The notes under the pieces are model-generated. The model saw only the letters and a program-made list of their open reading frames with translations, did no database searches and was not told the origin of the DNA. From Anadara kagoshimensis (taxonomy: Eukaryota; Mollusca; Bivalvia; Arcoida; Arcidae): a stretch of 64,000 nucleotides of DNA. Each line of letters starts with the position of its first letter. The first letter of the stretch is position 1. Positions 47,159 to 57,700 of the stretch are shown here, one piece after another. Both the position numbers and the translations under genes were made by a program. Location: contig CM037863.1 in the NCBI GenBank assembly GCA_021292105.1, forward strand, positions 9,798,085 to 9,862,084, written 5' to 3'.

Positions 47159-47254
47159 CTGAAATAAAAAAGAAGGTTTTTGTTTTCTTATTAAAATGTA
47201 TAATTCACAATCAAATTATTAGATTGATCAGATTTATAGCCAATAAAATATATC

Positions 47255-47760
47255 ATAGTTACGTCGTTTAGTGGTAACTCGTTTACGCCATTTGCTGGTG
47301 TTACGTCATTTGTTGGTGATGCGTCCTCTATTGGCAAGACGATAATATCATTTTATTTGTAAGATAATAACGTCATTTGCTGGTGTTTCGTCATTTTCTC
47401 GTAAACGGTTACGCCATGTCTTGGTAAACTAGGCAACGTCATTTGCTGGTGTTATGCCATTTATTGGTATATTGGTAACTAGGTAACGTCATAATTATAC
47501 TGGTAACTAAGTTACTTCATATACTGGTTACTAAGTTACGACATTTACTGGTACCAAGGCTATGCCACTAAGTAATGTCATCAGTTATACCTAGGTCTAA
47601 TATACGTCATTTACTAGAAACTATGTGACATAATTACGTCACCCTAACAACTATGTTGGGGTGACTTATTGATTTACCCTTTTTTTACTGGTGTGTTTCA
47701 TCAGGTACTGGTCTTACCAAGTTACTTCATTGCCTGGTAACTAGATTACGAAGAATTAAA
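47255..47760. repeat. ~25 bp 'TTACGTCATTTGCTGGTAAC' minisatellite
   Basis: About 18 imperfect units of ACGTCATTTACTGGTAACTA then AGTT. Most contain TACGTCA or AACGTCA, a CRE-like core. It lies in gene B intron 4 and resembles the array at 53690-54285 in unit length and in the ACGTCAT...TGGTAAC arrangement. Confidence 0.85.
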
Positions 47761-47879
47761 TCTGCTACTTTTGAATTGTATGATTTCATAAAAAGGTAAA
47801 AAAAATAGCTTAAATCAGAAACAATTCAAATCCAAGACAGTAGTGCAATACAAAACTATTTCAGTACTTTCAACAGAAA

Positions 47880-48012
47880 CATACATATTATATACACAGT
47901 GTGTATGTACAACCCTCAGTATCAGGTCGAGTCCTTTTATCGTAGCCGTATCACTACGAGTCGCGCTTGCAACCTGATACGAAGTGTACATACACACTGT
48001 GTATATAATATT
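47880..48012. mobile_element. Inverted repeat with ATTATATACACAGTGTGTAT arms
   Basis: ATTATATACACAGTGTGTAT then GTAC on the left mirrors GTACATACACACTGTGTATA then TAAT on the right. TATCAGGT/ACCTGATA and GTAGCC..ACTACG words extend the fold inwards. It is a ~130 bp hairpin element in gene B intron 4. Confidence 0.8.
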
Positions 48013-48395
48013 TTTATCTAACATTTCCAATTAGGTTATTTTAAATAATAAAAACAATATTTATGTGAAAAAAAATTACATTTTACCACAGAAAACCACT
48101 GAACTATGTTTGTTCTGTAGTAATGACGAAGGCTCCCTAATGACGTCAAAATGAGAACGTGCACGTGCACTTTACCGCCAATGTGGTGATACAAGATTCT
48201 GTATCACGCGTGTTCGATAAAACTTGTATTTCGTCAAATCAGATTGAAAAACTAGTCTAATGTTAGATAAAAACAAGAGTCAAGATATAAAGTGTCAAGT
48301 AAGTTCACCCCAGAAAATCGCCCGGATGTTACAGTACACCTGTCTAAAGTCTGGTACAATGTCAGAATAAATATCTTATTAATTTTACTATACAA
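48013..48395. other. Intronic, no exon seen
   Basis: Nothing recognised apart from short palindromes (GTGCACGTGCAC at 48158-48169). Confidence 0.4.
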
Positions 48396-48594
48396 TACAG
48401 ACCTGTCGAGAATCTAACACTAAGCTTACGAATTAGTATCAAATCGAAAGCGCACCTCGGCTTTACCGTACTACTTTATATCGAGAGCTTTAAGACAGAT
48501 GTTGTCTTTACTTTCTTACATATTCATATCTCAACAACTCGGTAACTCCTTTTCGTTAGCTCAATGTTAAACTTTCGACAGGTGTGTATTATAT
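48396..48594. mobile_element. 'ACAGACCTGTCGAAAGTTTAAC' family MITE, copy 3
   Basis: Left TACAGACCTGTCGAGAATCT, right ATGTTAAACTTTCGACAGGT then GTGTA; ~200 bp, no ORF; gene B intron 4. Confidence 0.8.
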
Positions 48595-48837
48595 ATGTCA
48601 AGGAAAATAAAATTTGACCTAAATATTTGACATTAATTTGTGTATTGTTTACTTATACAATTAGAATTTTGCATCATTAATGTAATGGCGCCGAAACAAG
48701 CTGAAATCATACGTCACTGTCATTCTAGAAATTGTAAGTAAGCACAAATATTTATCATGAAAACATAGAAAACATCTGTTCGGGAAAAGACCAGACAATA
48801 GCATATGGTCTTATATGCATTACAAGTATTTATTAAA

Positions 48838-49200
48838 TAAATATATTCCACCAGGGAAGTGAGGTCATATGCTTACCATTCCGAATCACCTGATCGCACT
48901 TCCCGTGTTTGACTTGATTTGCCAGTTTTCAATATTTCAACTACCGTAAACGTATTTATTTTCGCGATGTACTAATTTTCATTTATTTCGGGGTTGTTTG
49001 TTTCGCGCAAAAACTAAACCAAGCGAAAATTATATTACCCTTATTGTGTTATAGTGCATATTTCACAAACGCGAAAATTTAACTACGCGTATGTATAAAA
49101 TTTCCTTTACCGCGAAAATAAAAACACGCGAAATCAAATACGTTAACAGTATCCTTTGGGCTTATGATTTCGACATAGGTTGGTATGTTTGTGTTTGATT
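48838..49200 (+). repeat. Penelope-tail copy interrupted by a TIR element
   Basis: ATTCCACCAGGGAAGTGAGG, a GATTTGCCAGTTTTCAATAT part and, after the insertion, GCTTATGATTTCGACATAGG then TTGGTATGTTTGTG. The break at 48942-49151 is filled by a separate element. Confidence 0.65.
48942..49151. mobile_element. ~206 bp TIR element with CGCGAAAA words, TA flanks
   Basis: The left end ACCGTAAACGTATTTATTTT then CGCG mirrors the right end CGCGAAATCAAATACGTTAA then CAGT, flanked by TA on both sides. The interior repeats CGCGAAAATT-type words. It splits a Penelope tail at TTTCAAC|TCCTTTGGG. TA duplication is typical of Tc1/mariner-type MITEs. Confidence 0.75.
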
Positions 49201-49219
49201 GTAGTATTTAGAATAGTAC

Positions 49220-49385
49220 TTCGACTGATTTGCTAGCTAGAAGGGAAAGTTACCCCGGAACACCCAGCTTCACTTTTCCTGTTGCACGAAGTACACGTAT
49301 TTCATAAATTTATTTCCAGTTTTCAAGTTTTTACTCTGTTTTGGAGATTGAGATTTGGATTTGGACTGTTATGTTTGTGTGTAAG
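49220..49385 (+). repeat. Penelope-tail copy
   Basis: GGAACACCCAGCTTCACTTT, TTTCCAGTTTTCAAGTTTTT and GATTTGGATTTGGACTGTTA are in tail order. Confidence 0.65.
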
Positions 49386-49514
49386 TTTTTGACACATCTC
49401 TGCTTCCACTTTTGCTTTTAAAGCACAGTAGAAAATTATGGCAATGTCCATAAGGGATCCTATTCCTTATTGCGCCTTTATTAAACCACTTCTTTGCAAG
49501 TTGAAAGGAAATAG

Positions 49515-49685
49515 TATTAACAACAACAAACATATCAATCCATGATCAAATCACAATCGAAAAGCAAAGTTCAAACTTTAAAAGCTGGCAAATTTAATAA
49601 TAATAATAAAAAAAAAAAAAAACCACACACACAAGAAAAAGAAGAAGAAAAAAAACCAGGAAAGTGAGTTCCGGTGCTCTGGGAA
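49515..49685 (-). repeat. Penelope-tail copy, minus orientation
   Basis: AACAAACATATCAATCCATG, ATCAAATCACAATC, AAAGCTGGCAAATT and CCAGGAAAGTGAGTTCCGGT are present, with an A-rich insertion at 49595-49655. Confidence 0.65.
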
Positions 49686-50090
49686 GGGTAAAGCACTCAC
49701 TGTCTATCACTTGTGAAGTATCATGCATAACAATGGCAAAGTTCAAATGTATTTCTGTAAAAATACCACCTGTGCATAAAGTCTATAGTTTTTACAGTCC
49801 AAGTGGGCTTTTTATAGCCAATTTCTACTCCACTTTTTTCAGTCAAATAAAGCTTATTTATACCCGCATAGGTTTTGTCATTAAGCCAAGATTCTTGACA
49901 AATGCATCTAAATATGGTATACGACAAATCGTCTCATGTTGGTTTACATGTGTCTTAAGTTTGATGAAAATCTTTTCACCGATATGGAAATTAAGGAGAG
50001 AAAATATTGGGATGAACGGCCAGACGGAAAAAGTGGATCCTGTATACCTTTCTGAACGTCATTTGCAGGGGGTATAGCTAATACGTAAAT
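49686..50090. mobile_element. ~400 bp non-autonomous element, related to 28990
   Basis: ATGAAAATCTTTTCACCGAT, then GGACGGCCAGACGG-type words and a TGCAGGGGGTATAGC end, resemble the element at 28990-29275. A long chance frame (49664-50077) crosses it and the adjoining tail and is not a gene. Confidence 0.4.
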
Positions 50091-50120
50091 GACTACATAC
50101 TATTGTTCGTCTTTTTTACT

Positions 50121-50767
50121 TAGAGACAGTCCTTAACTAAAATGGCTATATTATCATTTGGTTTCTCATAGAATAACTACAATATATGTGTTTAAAAACA
50201 AAAATACTAACAAGGAAAAATACTTGAAAAATCAAAATCATTACATTTATTCCTGTATATAGAGAAAAAATCAGCAAATTTACAATAATCGTGATTAGAC
50301 TAAGAACTAATACACCCGTTTTGGACCCCGTGTTCTAAATCATTGATATTCACGCCTGAATCACGCCTGTGTCATAGACTTAATCAGTTTGTCCACTTTA
50401 AAAAATGTGATTCTGGTGTTTTTTTTACAAATTAAAACTTGAAAACTGCATACTTATCGTCATCTGGAATGGATGTTTCTTTCCATAATTTTGTCTAAAC
50501 CGATGCCAATAACAAGTGTCATATAAGTTATTGTTGACCTTATTTGAACCTTTTAATATATGCATATGAGGTCACTAAGGGAACATACTACAACTGATTT
50601 TAAGTAAACAATGTAAACTTTTCTCTATGTAGGAGAATATCAGAAAAAGTAAAAATAAAACAAAAAATATGTTTAGATGCGCTTTTTGTTTTCAAAACAA
50701 AATATGATTGTTAAGTTTCAAAAACTTAAAAGGTATAAAAGTTATTTATGAAAATGACTGTCTCTAA
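50121..50767. mobile_element. ~645 bp TIR element (TTAGAGACAGTC ends)
   Basis: Left TTAGAGACAGTC, right GACTGTCTCTAA. The interior is AT-rich without ORF. It ends 35 bp from gene B exon 4, inside intron 4. Confidence 0.65.
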
Positions 50768-50801
50768 ACATTTAAGATGAACAATAGTACTATTTACTTA
50801 C

Positions 50802-50915
50802 TGTGACAAATTCCACATGTTTTACGACAGTTATCATTTATCCACTGACTGTAATTCTCTGACGAACATACGGGTATATACATCTTACAGTAGGGATAGG
50901 CGTCTACACAGGCCG
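50802..50915 (-). CDS. Gene B exon 4: second ShKT domain
   Basis: A 114 bp exon (38 codons), phase 1 on both sides, acceptor TTGTTATTTTAG and donor CACA|GTAAGT. It encodes one complete ShKT domain with six Cys in the order C-x6-C-x6-C-x12-C-x3-C-x2-C. A Trp lies five residues before the fourth Cys (SQWINDNC), and the end is C-R-K-T-C-G-I-C. ShKT domains are short disulfide-rich modules of secreted invertebrate proteins, often next to enzymes, and the same fold is used by ion-channel ligands; no channel role can be inferred here. Exons 2 and 4 have the same length and phase, as expected from duplication of a symmetrical exon. Reading through the donor reaches TAA after three codons, so intron retention would still give a two-ShKT protein. 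Confidence 0.9.
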
Positions 50916-51054
50916 CTAAAATAACAATGTTATCATGAATTATAAAATTGTTGCTGAAAAATATATTGGGTAATATTTCTAATGTAGCCGTCATATACCA
51001 ATTTAAAAAAAATGTATAATAAAATTCAAGTGTATGTGACATAGAGCTCTGATT

Positions 51055-51195
51055 AATCAAATACAAACATACTGGTATGTCCATATCAGAATCTTAAAGC
51101 AAAGTAACAACTTGAAAACTGGCAAATAAAGTTAGCTTAAGCGTTGAAATTCCAGGGAAATGAGACTGGTTGCTCCAGAAGAGTATGTATAGCAA
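51055..51195 (-). repeat. Penelope-tail copy in gene B intron 3
   Basis: ACATACTGGTATGTCCATAT, AAAGCAAAGTAACAAC, AAACTGGCAAATAAAG and GGTTGCTCCAGAAGAGTATG in reversed tail order. Confidence 0.65.
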
Positions 51196-51204
51196 AGATT
51201 CTTT

Positions 51205-51320
51205 AACTTATGTCGAGGTGGTCAGTTTGAGAATGATGGCGGGGAACCAAAATACAAGGCCGGTAAAAACCACCGATCTTTAGCAACTTGAAGCAAACTA
51301 TATGCGATCTATTTCATATA
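51205..51320. repeat. SINE-like fragment
   Basis: TATGTCGAGGTGGTCAGTTT, AAAACCACCGATCTTTAGCA; shared with 28805 and 2440. Confidence 0.45.
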
Positions 51321-51490
51321 AGAATCTGTCAGCATGGGGTTAAAACCTAGATGTCGGTATAGCACTATGCCCCCTTAACGCGAGTCCAGGCTAAAACAGA
51401 GGCCCAGGAACTAATAAAGAAACCCTGCTAATAAATTGAAACTATATTCTATATCTATAAATGGTGCCCAATGTAAAAATTAAAATATAG

Positions 51491-51714
51491 TGTAGACCTG
51501 TCAAAAGTTTAAAACGGGGCTATAAAAAAGGAATCGTACCTCGGCCTCGGAACGACCGAGATATGGAGAGATCATATGTAGTGTCGAAAACTCTACAGAC
51601 AGCGACAGAGCTGTGGAAAAGCTACTGAGCTATAAATAACGAGAGGCTAATATGATCTGCCAATTAGGGGCTTATTCGAAAGAAAATGTATACTTCCGAC
51701 GGGTCTGAACTGTA
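51491..51714. mobile_element. 'ACAGACCTGTCGAAAGTTTAAC' family MITE, copy 4
   Basis: TGTAGACCTGTCAAAAGTTT on the left and TTCCGACGGGTCTGAACTGT on the right; the interior GAGCTATAAATAACGAGAGG is comparable to other copies. In gene B intron 3. Confidence 0.75.
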
Positions 51715-51780
51715 GTTTTTGAAACAAAAATTCTAAACATAACCTTTAACTACAAATCAAAGAGTATCTGTCATACTTAC

Positions 51781-51825
51781 GTTTTGTTGATGGTGGTAAT
51801 GTGATCCGGTCTTGATCCAGGTATC
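51781..51825 (-). CDS. Gene B exon 3: 15-residue linker
   Basis: Micro-exon of 45 bp, acceptor TGTATTTAG, donor AAAAC|GTAAGT, phase 1 on both sides. It encodes a linker with several Asp, Pro and Thr (RYLDQDRITLPPSTK) between the two ShKT domains. It could be skipped without frame change. It is called because both splice sites are good and its phase fits exons 2 and 4. Confidence 0.7.
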
Positions 51826-52146
51826 CTAAATACAGAAAAGAAGTAAATAACGAATATGTATACTAAATCGGTCATAATATTATTTAACATAAAAACTAGA
51901 CAATGATCGTCATTTAAATTTTAGACCGAATATGTTGTAGGTCACTGTAAGCGATACAAAACTCCAGCCTACCAGAGAATTTTGCGTTCATCTTATTATC
52001 GCGTTGATTCCCGAGAGTAAGAAGAAGCCAAAATTTTAGACGCGAACATTGAATATGTTTTTATTTAATCACTATTCTTGCATTTGCTCAGACAATTATC
52101 CGTGTGAATATCTACCAAAATCTATTCTCGCGTTAAAGCAAATTAC

Positions 52147-52420
52147 GTGACGATCTACATGAGAACTGACGCAAAAATATGCTACTCTGTGCATGAAGAA
52201 TCCCCGAAGGCCGAAATGAATAAAACATCAAACTTAAAGGCTACATACATGCGAGAAAATAAGATATTAGGTACGTTAAAATTTATAGTGACATTCAAAC
52301 CTACATACAAGCGAGATAATTCAAATAACTCCGGAAATAAAAAAAAAGTTACTTGTCCATAGCCAACGCAACCAGGTACATGACACTAGGCAAGTCCATA
52401 AAATACCACTGATTCAAAAG
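52147..52420. other. Intronic, no exon seen
   Basis: A short internal duplication (AACTTAAAGGCTACATACAT and AACCTACATACAAGCGAGA) gives a chance frame at 52147-52362. Confidence 0.45.
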
Positions 52421-52424
52421 TTCC

Positions 52425-52880
52425 CGTCTTGAACGGTTATTGGTGTATATGCCTTGTGGTATGATCATAGTACTAATTGGATTACAAATTATACACTTCC
52501 CGACTTTGGACGGTCTAAATGTCGAGTGGTGTGGTCCTAGTACAATTGGGACTACTGATCATACGCTTTCTGACTTTGGACGGTCACTGGTCTAAATGTC
52601 GAGCGGTGTGGTCCTAGTACAATTGGGACTACTGATCATACACTTCCCGACTTTGGATGAACACTGGTCTAAATGTCGAGTGGTGTGGTCCTAGTACAAC
52701 TTGGACTACTGATTATAAACTTCTCGACTTTGGATGAACACTGATCTAAATATCGAGTTGTGTAGTCACAGTCCCTTTAGGACCACTAATTATAAACTTC
52801 TCAACTTTAGACGGGCACTGAAGTAATTGTATAGTGGTGTAGCTAAAGTCTTATTATGACTTTACTACTTTGGATGGACA
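52425..52880. repeat. ~75 bp tandem repeat, ~6 copies
   Basis: The unit is ACTTCCCGACTTTGGACGGT, CTAAATGTCGAGTGGTGTGG, TCCTAGTACAATTGGGACTA and CTGATCATAC. Three central copies are similar and the outer ones diverged. In gene B intron 2. Confidence 0.9.
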
Positions 52881-53006
52881 CTGGTGTAAATATATGCCAA
52901 ACAGTATTGTGGCATTATTTTAATAAAAAAAATGAAAATCAGCACATGAAAGTACTATTAAAGAGTTCTTCTCCGATTTTTATTAGTAATGTTTGTTCTC
53001 ACTTAC

Positions 53007-53120
53007 GACACATTTCGCAGTATTTCGGACAGTAATCATACACCCAGCGGAAGTACTGCGGATCATCACACACGTGTTTACCATACAGCTTACAGTCGGG
53101 TACTTTATCTTCACAAGTGT
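53007..53120 (-). CDS. Gene B exon 2: first ShKT domain
   Basis: A 114 bp exon, phase 1 on both sides, acceptor AATTTTTACAG and donor ATGTC|GTAAGT. It encodes one ShKT domain with Cys spacing C-x6-C-x7-C-x12-C-x3-C-x2-C and a conserved Trp before the fourth Cys (FRWVYDYC), ending C-P-K-Y-C-E-M-C. The domain starts three residues after the predicted signal peptide (Y-T-C), so it forms the mature N-terminus. Same length and phase as exon 4. The nearest upstream sequence that fits as exon 1 is 61387-61453, ending one base into a codon; other exons between them cannot be excluded. Confidence 0.9.
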
Positions 53121-53680
53121 CTGTAAAAATTCAAACACAACAAGTTATAACAGATATTGGATGCCATTTCAAAATATCCCTCAAACAAATCCAACTAAGA
53201 AATCCATGTTGTTATTTTACCAAAAATTATTATGATCAAACTATATGAAAGCCAATGAAACACCCACTACACCCAAACATTGCCCCTCTTGTCTTATAAA
53301 AATCTAACAGACTATTTGGAGATAAATTTAGGAAGATATGGAGTAAACACGATATGGATCACACACTTTGTTTAGAGGACTTAATATTATTGTTACATTT
53401 ATTTTATTTAGAGTTTTAACTAACAACATTGAAACCTCTAGAAGAATATCTGTTTAGATGATAGACCTGTTTCCCTGTAATTAATCTTTTTCTAAAAGTT
53501 GAGACATGTTACACGAAGGCTAAAGGTTTTGAGAAAATGATTGCGCTTTCACTGGTTATGAAATGTTCAATGCACGTGAGCGCATTCGATTTCTGCATTT
53601 TTAAAATATTTTCCACAATTGTTATTTTTACCCGTCCATAAAGTTTAACAATTTGGTATGAGAAGTGTGGAGCGACTTAC
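53121..53680. other. Intronic, no exon seen
   Basis: Nothing recognised. Confidence 0.4.
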
Positions 53681-53684
53681 TGGT

Positions 53685-54290
53685 AACAGATTCATTCAAA
53701 GACATCATAATGGTAACAAATTCAATAACATCATAATGGTTGAAAAACCAATGACGTCATAATAGAAATAGGAACAATAACGCCATGATGGTAATAAAAT
53801 TGATGACATAACCATGGAAACAAAATAACGTCATAATAATAACAAGATTAATGACATCATAATGGTAACAAATTCAATTACATCATAATGGCAATCAAAC
53901 CAATGACATCATAATGGTAACAAAATAAATGACATCATAATAGTACTAGAATCAATGACATCATAATGGCAAAACTTTAATGATGTCATAATAGTAACAA
54001 AACCAATGACGTCATAATGGAAACAGAAACAATTGCACCATAAATGGTAACAATGACACAGATTCAATGACATCATAATTATTGGCAATGTTCAGATTCA
54101 ATGACATCATAATTGTAACACAACAAATGACATCATAGTAGTATTAGAATCAATGACATCATAATGAAACAAAATTAAATAATGTCATAATGGTTATCAA
54201 ATCAATGGCGTCATAATGGTAATAGAATAAATGACATCAAAAATGGTAACAAAGTCAATGACGTCATAATGACATCAAAGGTAATTATGG
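53685..54290. repeat. 26 bp minisatellite with CRE-like core, ~24 copies
   Basis: The unit is AATGACATCATAATGGTAAC then AAAATC. About six units carry the full palindrome TGACGTCA, and the others TGACATCA or TGATGTCA. In gene B intron 1. Confidence 0.92.
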
Positions 54291-54904
54291 TAGCAAAATT
54301 AACAGCGCGATCGTTGAAAATTAAACTTAAGAAATAATCAACATTTACCCGTGGTATATCGTCGAATAATACACGGGCCGGAGATCACATGCGGAAGAAT
54401 ATATCAAGAGGTGACTCTGCCACTGATCATTCTAACATGACTTAAACAAAAAAGATTGAAATAAACATTGCGAACTCTTTCTTCGGAGGTGCATTTTAGT
54501 ATCCATTTGCAAAAAAGGTCCATTGAAACAACTCGGCTGTTGATATTACATTCATATGCTTTTATGATGAAAATTACGTCACAACCATTTTTTGCGACAC
54601 ATAGCATGATGTCATAAGATACGGAAGGGAGTACGTCATTAAAACAGAACAGTGATGGGTATATCGACTGTTATACCACTGCTGGCTCTCTTCATGTTTC
54701 ATATGAAGGAAAACACAGGTAATGTTAGAATTTGATTTATACTCTTTTATCTTATAAACAATGATGGTTGCCTGAATTTGTGGTTTAATGTTTCTTCTTT
54801 AATATTTTAATATCAGAAGAAACAACAAAGAACCGAAGTGTATGGCTTAAGTTCTAACGATACACTAAAACTTTCTTAACTTTAATAGAATTCCTTAACA
54901 TTCT

Positions 54905-55140
54905 TCCACTCGATTGTATGTATAAAAACAAAAATACCAATCCGTTTACAAATCATAACGTTAACCTCAAAGAAAAGCAAAACCTTTGTGAAAAGATAAA
55001 GTTTACAAATCATAACGTTAACCCAAAAGAAAAGCAAAACCTTTGTGAAAAGATAAAGTTTACAAATCATAACGTTAACCCAAAAGAAAAGCAAAACCTT
55101 TGTGAAAAGATAAAGTTTAAAAAAGCGAACGTCCACTAGA
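54905..55140 (-). repeat. 62 bp tandem repeat, 3 copies, Penelope-tail derived
   Basis: The unit is TTTACAAATCATAACGTTAA, CCCAAAAGAAAAGCAAAACC and TTTGTGAAAAGATAAAG. It resembles the reversed terminal segment of the tail (..CAAATCACAATCCCAAAGCAAAG..AAAAC) and is followed by AACGTCCACTAGAGAATGCGAG in place of the usual CACCAGGGAAGTGAG. Confidence 0.8.
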
Positions 55141-55750
55141 GAATGCGAGTGAATCCTCTTTGTTTGGGAATTTTTGTTCCAAAAAGGAATAATCAAGTAA
55201 CATTTCCGTTTTTTGGAATCAATGCACTAGTGGTCAGTTTGGAAAGAGTTCCATTTGTACCCTCCACTAAAATGTTAATTTTGATCAAAAAAAACTAAAA
55301 ATGATAGTTTCAAGCTGTTGTGAACCTTAATGTGAAAAAATGATTTTTTTTAAATTTACATAGAATATAATGATGGGGGGAGGGGGGTTACAAAAGGAAC
55401 TCTTACATTATTATTATTATTATTATTATCTTTAAAACATATTTTTGTTTATATCTGTTTTCTTCATAAAGTGTATTAAAGACAAACAGCATATTTATTA
55501 TCTAACTAAACCAGATCATGTTTATCTCAACTAATCCCTAGGATTAACGGTAATCCTTGATAATGTCATCCATACCGTCTCTTAAACTCTAAAGTACAAC
55601 AATTATTCTGAACTTGAACTTCAAATCTCGTCATCTCTTTTTAAAGAAATACTAGTATTGCACTGTTAACAGTCAAGATATATGTGATATAAGCGCACAG
55701 TCATGGCTATTGAATGAAGATAAGCTGTACAAATGATTCAATATGCCATG
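55141..55750. other. Intronic, no exon seen
   Basis: A G-rich run (GGGGGGAGGGGGG) at 55374-55386 and an (ATT)n at 55408-55429; nothing else. Confidence 0.5.
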
Positions 55751-56001
55751 TTGAACCGCAAAGTTCGCACATATGAATAGGTCACACATGTGAAAAAACC
55801 GTACGAATTTTTCACACACGTGTGATAAAAATGCACGACACACATTAGTGAAAATTTAGTTTTGTACCTTTACCCTACCCCAAAGTCGAAACGTACACGT
55901 CACATGCTATAAAAAGTAGAAAAAAATATGTAACCATAATGTTCATACGAAACTTTTACACGTGACGTATTCGCTTGTGTGAAATATGCGCTGCGGTTCA
56001 A
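55751..56001. mobile_element. 251 bp TIR element (TTGAACCGCA ends)
   Basis: The ends TTGAACCGCA and TGCGGTTCAA are exact inverted repeats. Further paired words run inward (CACACATGTGAA; TTCACACAAGCG-type). No ORF; gene B intron 1. Confidence 0.75.
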
Positions 56002-57125
56002 CAATGTCATGTATAAAACCAGGCAATGTCTCTTGAAGTAGATAAATTTAATATTTTCTAAGAGCGTTTTGATGTTGAAATGTTTTGTAATGATTTGAAT
56101 ATTGCAGTTAGCGATTGTGAGAAGAGCAAAATATCGTGATTAAACTCTGCACGCATTTTTGTAATCAAATTGTTGCGTTGTGAGGAAAAAATCCAAGGTA
56201 ACTTCTATAATGAACAACTTAACATCCATTAAAGTTCCTTTTTAAATATCGATAGCCAAATAAAATGAATTAAATACAATAATTAATACTTATGCAAAAA
56301 TGCATTTTTGTTTTTGTTTTTAACATATACGTTCAAAGGACATTTAGCCTAAATTTAAAAGCAAACAAAATTAAAATTGTAATTAAAATTTGAAAATAAA
56401 ATACTCATTAAAATTAAGTGTTGTTTGAATCTTTTCTTCTTGAAAACAGAATTCAAATCAATGATTTTAAAACATAAATAACAAATTTCCATCATCCAAA
56501 TAGTAAGCAGTGTTTTGAAGAACTGGACCTTGTGTAATTTTTATTTTATTTTCTAAATAGAATATTTAAAAATTATAGTACGACTGCTAGATATATTAGT
56601 GCTTGAAATCGATTTGTCTAAATACACCATGCAAGGTACGTATTGACGCTAACCAATGCAACTAGTTAAGTTATCAGTTAAAGAACTGGAACCTGTACAT
56701 GTTAAAAAAATTATATTTAAAAATTTATAATATAGCAGCTGGTTATGCCAGTACTTGGAAACTCGGTGTTCTGTCCTAATACACAAGGTACGATTTTCCA
56801 CTGACCAATTAGTTTAGTTGAAAGTGCTTTTGACATGTTCAACTAGGTACTGGTTGGGCAATGATTAGTACATGCAAACTCAGTGTTTTGTCTTGATCAA
56901 GGAAGGGATACCTTGGAGTTTGTTTGGAATTGGCGGGGGTGTTAAGTGGCAGGTGTGTTATAGACTTGAGAAGCAACATGTCCTTAGTTACCCTGCGGGA
57001 TATATAAGAAACGTGCTACAGGTGGGTATAATATTACAATTTTTGTCTCAAGTAGAGCAGTGATACCCCGGGATACTTTTTACTTTAGTAACGAAGCCAT
57101 TATCGAGTTATGCATATTAATAAAG
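56002..57125. other. Intronic, no exon seen
   Basis: A loose duplication (GTTATCAGTTAAAGAACTGG; AACTCGGTGTTCTGTC and AACTCAGTGTTTTGTC at 56760 and 56877) is the only structure seen. Confidence 0.4.
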
Positions 57126-57700
57126 TACAGGCCTGTCGAAAGTTTAACAATATTACAACGAATTAATGCCGAATCAGTAGCTTATAGCGGCCTTCTTTCG
57201 TTAACTGTATGTGAATAGCTTTTTGGAAGCTGCAGGTCCGTAAGAAAAGGAGGTGGCTGGGCTGTCCCGGCTCACTCTTTTGCTAAAAAACAGGGGCAAT
57301 GGGAACCTTTTCTCCACTTTTTTTGCTAAAATGTCATGCAGTTTCTACGACATATAATTCATTCAAATTCAGAAGATATCTCTTTAAATCGCATTCAAAC
57401 CTCCTCAGATGATAATTCATTGCTTTAAATATGCTTAAAGTGATGGAGCTGTTCAGCATTCTGTTTTATAGATCGTTACTTTCTGTGAACTACATAAAGC
57501 TGGTGATGTGTTCCCTACTTTCATTTGTTTAATACTTTTATTTTTGCCCCCCCCCCCTTTAATTTTGGTTCTACGATTCGGCCTAGCTGATATTTATTTA
57601 TCTTTTTAGCTACTAGTTATCAATATCTAAGCCATTCGACAGTCGAGCTTTAACTCATTTTAGTTGGCACAGAGTTAAACTTTCAAAAGTCTGTACTGTA
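57126..57700. mobile_element. 'ACAGACCTGTCGAAAGTTTAAC' family MITE, copy 5, enlarged
   Basis: Left TACAGGCCTGTCGAAAGTTT, right AGAGTTAAACTTTCAAAAGT then CTGTACTGTA. It is 575 bp against about 200-230 bp for the other copies, so an insertion of about 350 bp is likely between 57250 and 57600. Confidence 0.65.

Noticed and set aside
49664..50077. 137-codon plus-strand frame
   Set aside because: It crosses the end of a Penelope tail and a non-autonomous element; no recognisable domain.
54650..54720. Plus-strand signal-peptide-like exon ending at GTAATG
   Set aside because: Hydrophobic stretch after ATG at 54655 is short, the donor is weak, and no phase-matched downstream exon was found.
55141..55396. 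G-quadruplex at the G-rich run near 55374
   Set aside because: Only two G runs separated by one A, so four tracts are not available on this strand.
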